From Treponema sp. (GTDB taxonomy: Bacteria > Spirochaetota > Spirochaetia > Treponematales > Treponemataceae): DNA of 44,184 nt. The position numbers were made by a program, and so were the translations under genes. Positions 40,474 through 44,184 of this stretch are shown here, in pieces. Under the pieces are notes generated by a model. The model did not search any database and was not told the DNA's origin. It was given only the letters and a program-made list of their open reading frames with translations. The DNA is taken from positions 1 through 44,184 of the forward strand of contig JAEETM010000025.1 in NCBI GenBank assembly GCA_016290335.1, given 5' to 3'. Numbering within the stretch: the stretch's first letter is position 1; each line of letters starts with the position of its first letter.

Positions 40474-40506
40474 TAGGATGATACTTTTTTACCGCCATTT
40501 GATTTA

Positions 40507-41751
40507 TTAAAAGTTTAATTTGTCTTTTTCTGCTTTTCTTTTTGCAGCTTCTTTTTCTTTTTCAAGTTTATCGAAATATTCGTCAATCTCTTTATCTTTC
40601 TTTGGATTCGAATATGTAATTGTTACAGTTGATAATGAATCACTTACAATCATGGCAATCGCTAATCTGTCATTACCATCAAGTACTTTTAGTTCATATT
40701 CTATATTGAATGTAGGTGCTTTTTTCCAATAAACCTTAAAAAGAACTTGTGTATAAAATACAGTTGTTCCAAATAAAGATTTTGATTTAGACTCAGTAGA
40801 TTCTTTTGTATCATTTGAATAACCGTATAGTTCTACTAGACGTTCTATTATAGCTTCACTCTTACTCTGATCATAAACATCGTTATAAATGGTTTGTCCC
40901 CTAAAAAGTTGATTTTTGAAAAAGTAATACAATCTTTGTTCTTTTTGTGTCTCATCTTTTATTCGATATACAATAATTTCGTCTTCATTCATAATTATAT
41001 CCGCAGTTGGGTATATAATTGAAAAATCGTAAATTTCTGTGCCCCATGGCATAAAATCGTAACCTTCACTTCCAGATTCTACGAATCGCTCTTTTATTTT
41101 TGCTTTTGCTTTTTCCTTTACAAGTTTTGTGTATTTTTCGACTATAGGGCTTAACGAATTATCATAATTAATAATTTCGATATACATATTACCATCTTTA
41201 CAATAGGAATAAACTCGTTTTATTGTTTCAGACCAAGGAATTAATACAAATGTTTTTGTTTCAGGATTTAAACTACAAAAAACAGTTTCGATGTCAGAAC
41301 TATAGTATTGATTATCTTTAAATGTGAATTTATCAGAAAGAAGATATTCTGGTATTTCATTAACTTTATTTGAATAAGGTTCAGTAATGTTTAAATAAAA
41401 GTACGCACTCAAACTTATGAAGGGTTTTCCTGTCTTATTTATGATAATTACATCACCAGAACAAATAGGATTTCCTTTTTCATCAATATTATTGATTTCA
41501 ATCATAAAATCATTTTCAAAGACTTTAAGAGGAATAGTATTTCCTTCATCTACTTCTATTTTTTTTGTGTTTTGCTCAGTATTAATTTCTGACTTTTTTT
41601 GATTCTCTGTATTTTGTACTGTAGATTTCTGATTTTCAGTTGAAAGTGTTCTGTCATTTTTAGTTGTTCTATCGGATGGAGAACATCTAAAGAAAAGAGA
41701 TGATATTGATAGTAAAAGAATAGCTGCTCCTATTATATAAAAATTATTCAT
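40507..41751 (-). CDS. Lipoprotein of unknown function
   Basis: A 414-residue protein with signal segment NNFYIIGAAILLLSISS and a loose lipobox LFFRC, then a 45-residue Asn/Thr/Lys/Glu/Gln-rich linker. The folded part (about residues 70-395) is not recognised; it contains beta-rich segments and a middle portion about electrical-style alternation of Lys/Glu. The C-terminus is a charged helix (EYFDKLEKEKEAAKRKAEKD). It is very AT-rich. GGAGGA eight bases before the ATG is a strong ribosome site. The upstream gene on the same strand ends 33 bases before it, so the two likely form an operon divergent from the XRE gene. Confidence 0.7.
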   Translation of the reverse strand: MNNFYIIGAAILLLSISSLFFRCSPSDRTTKNDRTLSTENQKSTVQNTENQKKSEINTEQNTKKIEVDEGNTIPLKVFENDFMIEINNIDEKGNPICSGDVIIINKTGKPFISLSAYFYLNITEPYSNKVNEIPEYLLSDKFTFKDNQYYSSDIETVFCSLNPETKTFVLIPWSETIKRVYSYCKDGNMYIEIINYDNSLSPIVEKYTKLVKEKAKAKIKERFVESGSEGYDFMPWGTEIYDFSIIYPTADIIMNEDEIIVYRIKDETQKEQRLYYFFKNQLFRGQTIYNDVYDQSKSEAIIERLVELYGYSNDTKESTESKSKSLFGTTVFYTQVLFKVYWKKAPTFNIEYELKVLDGNDRLAIAMIVSDSLSTVTITYSNPKKDKEIDEYFDKLEKEKEAAKRKAEKDKLNF

Positions 41752-41784
41752 AATTTTTCCTCCAATTCTTATGGTTTATTTTTT

Positions 41785-42450
41785 TTATCTTTCTAAATCA
41801 TCCGCTATTACAAGCAGAAGATTGTCAAAGTCACGAGTTGATAGTTTTTTATTGAACTCTTTTTCCAATGCTTTATGACATTTCTGGCATTTTAGATAGA
41901 ATTTTACATATTCTTCGCTTTCTTTAGAAACGTTGTATTGTTTTATTTCCTCTTTTCCTATTTGGATATTTAAAGATAATGCTTCCAATACGTATTTCAG
42001 CCCTTTTTTTGCACGTGAATCCATAAGATAGAAATTGTCTGGCTGATGGAAATGAAGATATTTTGATGTCAGAGACCTATTCCATTTACCAGAAACCCTG
42101 TGAAAACAGTTCAAAATCAAATCATAAGTATAGAAGATTTGCTTAAAATCTGATTTATTTGTATTTGATAATGCATCATCAATTTTATCTCTATATTTTG
42201 ACAAAGCTTTAGGAAGTATTTTCTCATAAACAGGAGCTTCTAACTTGATGTTATTCTCATCTTTTGCACCTCGTTCTATAGCGGCGGAATAGGAACGACC
42301 GATAAGCCATAACTTAGCAATTACCTCAGCATCATCTTTGTGATTTGGATATTTCTTGCACATTTCGTACAAAATATCATTTCCGACATGCCAATTTTTG
42401 TTCATTTCTTCTGCGTTAGCAAAATACTTTTTCAATTCGGATTTGGTCAC
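41785..42450 (-). CDS. Unknown protein, divergent from an XRE regulator
   Basis: A 221-residue soluble, mainly helical protein. The start is GTG with AAGGAG about ten bases upstream. The segment KWNRSLTSKYLHFHQPDNFYLMDSRA recalls a motif seen in helix-hairpin-helix DNA glycosylase-like folds (ASK-lhF-P-lF-iwDSR), which is a weak resemblance, not an assignment. A CQKC pair lies near residue 190. Base use is AT-rich like the lipoprotein gene downstream. Divergence from an XRE regulator with about 110 bases of shared control region is common for accessory or defence loci. I cannot name a function. Confidence 0.65.
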   Translation of the reverse strand: MTKSELKKYFANAEEMNKNWHVGNDILYEMCKKYPNHKDDAEVIAKLWLIGRSYSAAIERGAKDENNIKLEAPVYEKILPKALSKYRDKIDDALSNTNKSDFKQIFYTYDLILNCFHRVSGKWNRSLTSKYLHFHQPDNFYLMDSRAKKGLKYVLEALSLNIQIGKEEIKQYNVSKESEEYVKFYLKCQKCHKALEKEFNKKLSTRDFDNLLLVIADDLER

Positions 42451-42550
42451 TAGCGAAGGTCTCCTTATTTACACGGATTACGAAAAATATTTTCTCTAAT
42501 TGAAAATTATAAATTCGCATATTGGATATGTCAAGATTCACTATTAGAGA

Positions 42551-42556
42551 TATATT
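42551..42556 (+). promoter_or_regulatory. -10 box for the XRE regulator gene at 42563
   Basis: TATATT six bases before the ATG, with ATGTCA 17 bp further upstream as a fair -35. No ribosome site. Predicted leaderless. Confidence 0.45.
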
Positions 42557-42562
42557 TCTATT

Positions 42563-42892
42563 ATGGAGTCAGCAGAAATCAAAAGGATTTTTACCTCAAA
42601 TATCAAAAAGTATCGCAAACTAAATGGTATGACACAAATGGAGCTTGCGGTTGCCGCCGACTTATCCGTAGGATTCTTATGTGATTTGGAAGGCGGTAAA
42701 AAGTGGGGAACTCTTGAAACTATGGCTAAACTGGCAAAGGCTCTACATGTCAAACCTTATCAGCTTCTGTTGCCGGAGGATGATAAAAATGCATCTGTCG
42801 TGCTCCACGAAGACTTATCGGAATTATCTAAGAACCTAAAACAAACAATAGACACTCAGATTGATTCACTAATGCAAAAATACGCTGAATAA
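42563..42892 (+). CDS. XRE-family helix-turn-helix regulator
   Basis: A 109-residue protein with an N-terminal Cro/CI DNA-binding domain: IKKYRKLNGMTQMELAVAADLSVGFLCDLEGGKKWGTLETMAKLAKALHV, then a C-terminal acidic to helical tail. It is of the single-domain type close to restriction-modification controller and immunity regulators. It is divergent from the unknown gene at 41785-42450 and followed by three evenly spaced 14-bp repeats that might be its operators. Its -10 box sits six bases before the ATG. Autoregulation of the divergent pair is the likely role. Confidence 0.85.
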   Translation: MESAEIKRIFTSNIKKYRKLNGMTQMELAVAADLSVGFLCDLEGGKKWGTLETMAKLAKALHVKPYQLLLPEDDKNASVVLHEDLSELSKNLKQTIDTQIDSLMQKYAE

Positions 42893-42903
42893 AAAAAGTT
42901 CAA

Positions 42904-42983
42904 TCACAAAATCTCCAATAAAACAATGTCTAAAAATCACAAAATCTCCACATTTTAAGGGGTTGATTTTCACAAAATCTCCA
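42904..42983. repeat. Three 14-bp iterons with exact 33-bp period
   Basis: TCACAAAATCTCCA occurs at 42904-42917, 42937-42950 and 42970-42983, each start exactly 33 bases after the last, with unrelated 19-base spacers. They fill the gap between the XRE gene and the next lipoprotein gene. A 33-bp period is about three helical turns, placing the sites on one DNA face. Confidence 0.85.
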
Positions 42984-43028
42984 TCTCCATCGAAGCTGTC
43001 ACTATAACTAGCTTTATCCCCCCAATTA

Positions 43029-43037
43029 TGCTAAAAT
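43029..43037 (+). promoter_or_regulatory. Extended -10 promoter of the charged lipoprotein gene
   Basis: TGC followed by TAAAAT (43032-43037) makes an extended -10; seven bases later is ATG 43045. No ribosome site. Confidence 0.45.
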
Positions 43038-43044
43038 ACCCTTG

Positions 43045-43746
43045 ATGAAGAGAATTATTCAAATCGGCATTATATTTGTTTCTTTGGGCTTGATGTTTTC
43101 GTGCGGGACTACAAAGGTGGAGCCGCAGGAGCAGGAAGACAAACAGACGGTTACAGAACCAGTTGCCCCGGAAAACGATGATAAATCAAAAGAGGATGTA
43201 AAGTCAGATTCTGATAAAAAAAAGGATGAACCTGTTGCTGAAAAAAAGGATAAATCTGATGGCGAAAGAAAACCTCTGCGAAAGCCAAAAAAGGTCAGAA
43301 ATAAAAAAACAGAAGAGGAAGTAGAAGAAGTTCCTGTACCGGTGATTCCTGTTTTTGATGACTGGAAATATATGGGCTTTGGAACTGAAGTGCCAAAAGA
43401 GGTTGAAGAAGCGGTAAAAGCTGCCCCAGTTGATTTTATTGTAGATGGATTTAAGGTTTATGATGCAGAAAGCCGCAATGTGGTGATTTTGCATACCAGC
43501 GGATTAAATGTTGATCAGGCGGAGAGTAAGCTTGAGATTTCAGTTTCAAAGTCAGCTGCAGCAAATGTTCCGGCAGATATTTCTCTGGATGATTATGAAG
43601 CATCGGAATCGGGCTGGGTAAGACTAAATCTGGAATACTTTGCAGATAAATTGCAGGCAGAAGATGAAGGCAACCAAATCTATCAGGCTTTGATAAAATT
43701 GTTAGAGCAGACATATATTGCTTATCAGATATTTAGAAAAAAATAA
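43045..43746 (+). CDS. Lipoprotein with long charged linker, function unknown
   Basis: From ATG 43045 (a TTG one codon earlier is in frame) the 233-residue protein has a signal sequence ending LMFSC, then about 75 residues of Lys, Asp, Glu, Pro and Val-rich low complexity (DDKSKEDVKSDSDKKKDEP). After it is a folded part of about 130 residues, FDDWKYMGFGTEVPKEVEEAVKAAP onward, which I do not recognise. The linker could cross or bind peptidoglycan. The gene is 17 bases before galE on the same strand and may share its transcript. Its promoter, preceded by the iterons, is so close to the ATG that the message should be leaderless. Confidence 0.75.
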   Translation: MKRIIQIGIIFVSLGLMFSCGTTKVEPQEQEDKQTVTEPVAPENDDKSKEDVKSDSDKKKDEPVAEKKDKSDGERKPLRKPKKVRNKKTEEEVEEVPVPVIPVFDDWKYMGFGTEVPKEVEEAVKAAPVDFIVDGFKVYDAESRNVVILHTSGLNVDQAESKLEISVSKSAAANVPADISLDDYEASESGWVRLNLEYFADKLQAEDEGNQIYQALIKLLEQTYIAYQIFRKK

Positions 43747-43763
43747 TGTGCTTGGAGGACAGA

Positions 43764-44180
43764 ATGAAAGTTTTAGTAATTGGTGGTGCAGGTTATATTG
43801 GAAGCCATGTTGTAAAGGAATTGATGAAGGCTGGTCACAAGGTAACGGTTTTCGACAATCTTAGTAGCGGCTTAAGGTGCAATCTTTTCCCGGAAAACGG
43901 TTTTATTTACGGTAACATTCTTATAGAGCGTGATTTGGACGAAGCTTTTGCACAGGGCTTTGATGCTTTTGTTCATCTTGCGGCCTTTAAGGCAGCCGGC
44001 GAATCCATGGTTAAGCCTGAAAAATACAGCATTAACAATATCACCGGAACCTTAAATATTATGAATGCTGCGGTAAAGCACAACTGCAAGATTATGATTT
44101 TTTCTTCCTCTGCCGCAACCTTTGGTGAACCGCAGTATCTTCCAATGGACGAAAATCACCCTCAAAAGCCAATCAACTAA
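43764..44180 (+). CDS. galE: UDP-glucose 4-epimerase GalE, N-terminal part ending in an early stop at window edge
   Basis: The visible 138 residues match GalE: NAD-binding GGAGYIGSHVVKELMKAGH, VFDNLSSG, VHLAAFKAAGESMVKPEKY, NNITGTLNIMNAA and the FSSSAATFGEP segment. GalE interconverts UDP-glucose and UDP-galactose for cell-surface sugars. ATG 43764 follows GGAGGA with a normal gap. The frame ends in TAA at 44178-44180, right after PIN, where family members continue to the catalytic YxxxK segment; only four bases remain after it. A normal enzyme is about 330 residues, so this is either a broken gene or a contig-edge error. Confidence 0.85.
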   Translation: MKVLVIGGAGYIGSHVVKELMKAGHKVTVFDNLSSGLRCNLFPENGFIYGNILIERDLDEAFAQGFDAFVHLAAFKAAGESMVKPEKYSINNITGTLNIMNAAVKHNCKIMIFSSSAATFGEPQYLPMDENHPQKPIN

Positions 44181-44184
44181 GATT

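Noticed and set aside
42904..42983. CRISPR-like array of three repeats
   Set aside because: Repeats are only 14 bases and spacers 19, far shorter than CRISPR units, with no cas gene nearby; treated as iterons instead.

Overview
The window looks like one contig of a host-associated Treponema-like spirochaete. The reasons are an AT-rich genome with islands of richer coding sequence, many lipoproteins with loose lipoboxes, a ThrH-type phosphatase, a thiBPQ thiamine transporter under a TPP riboswitch, a CBS-containing family II pyrophosphatase, several TTG starts, and overall protein style. The genus is an inference. Both ends cut genes: a lipoprotein at the left and galE at the right. No rRNA, tRNA, insertion sequence, prophage or CRISPR array was seen. 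No gene-free stretch exceeds about 250 bases.

Layout. 1-6.1 kb: truncated lipoprotein, radical SAM protein (yhcC-like), tsaD, YibQ-type deacetylase, thrH, outer-membrane barrel. 6.1-10.4 kb: TPP riboswitch, thiB, thiP, then an opposing M15 peptidase, then thiQ, so the thiamine transporter is split. 10.4-16.6 kb: argB and argJ, both on the minus strand, separated by a 4-kb AT-rich accessory block (XRE regulator, Fn3/InlB-repeat/BspA-LRR surface lipoprotein, GNAT protein with a small partner). 16.7-22.6 kb: CE4 deacetylase and PHP protein, DUF1295 membrane protein, D-lactate dehydrogenase, Sfp-type transferase, CBS pyrophosphatase. 22.6-28.4 kb: 26-repeat ankyrin lipoprotein, YihY membrane protein fused to a cyclic-nucleotide-binding-like domain, asnS. 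28.4-32.2 kb: PlsC-like acyltransferase with zinc ribbon, GltS-type symporter, and an alternative sigma factor behind a consensus sigma-54 promoter. 32.3-39.0 kb: recG, yggT, dnaE. 39.2-44.2 kb: DUF4143 ATPase, unknown lipoprotein, unknown protein divergent from an XRE regulator, three 33-bp-spaced iterons, a charged lipoprotein, start of galE.

The most unusual signal is not a gene. Six copies of a structured intergenic element share one architecture: an 8-9 nt arm, 31-33 nt of variable sequence, the complementary arm, one T, then a near-constant palindrome (CCAGTTTTGC and its reverse complement). Arms and spacers mostly differ in sequence while pairing and lengths are kept. Five of the six begin at or within 2 nt of a stop codon of a real gene (lipoprotein, tsaD, CE4 deacetylase, sigma factor, dnaE). 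I do not recognise this as a named repeat family.

A second theme is start-site architecture: at least eight genes have a -10 box only 6-9 nt before the start codon and no Shine-Dalgarno, which predicts leaderless or nearly leaderless mRNAs beside neighbours with strong GGAGG sites. Third, the sigma-54 promoter in front of a sigma-70-family gene suggests a sigma cascade like RpoN-RpoS of Borrelia.
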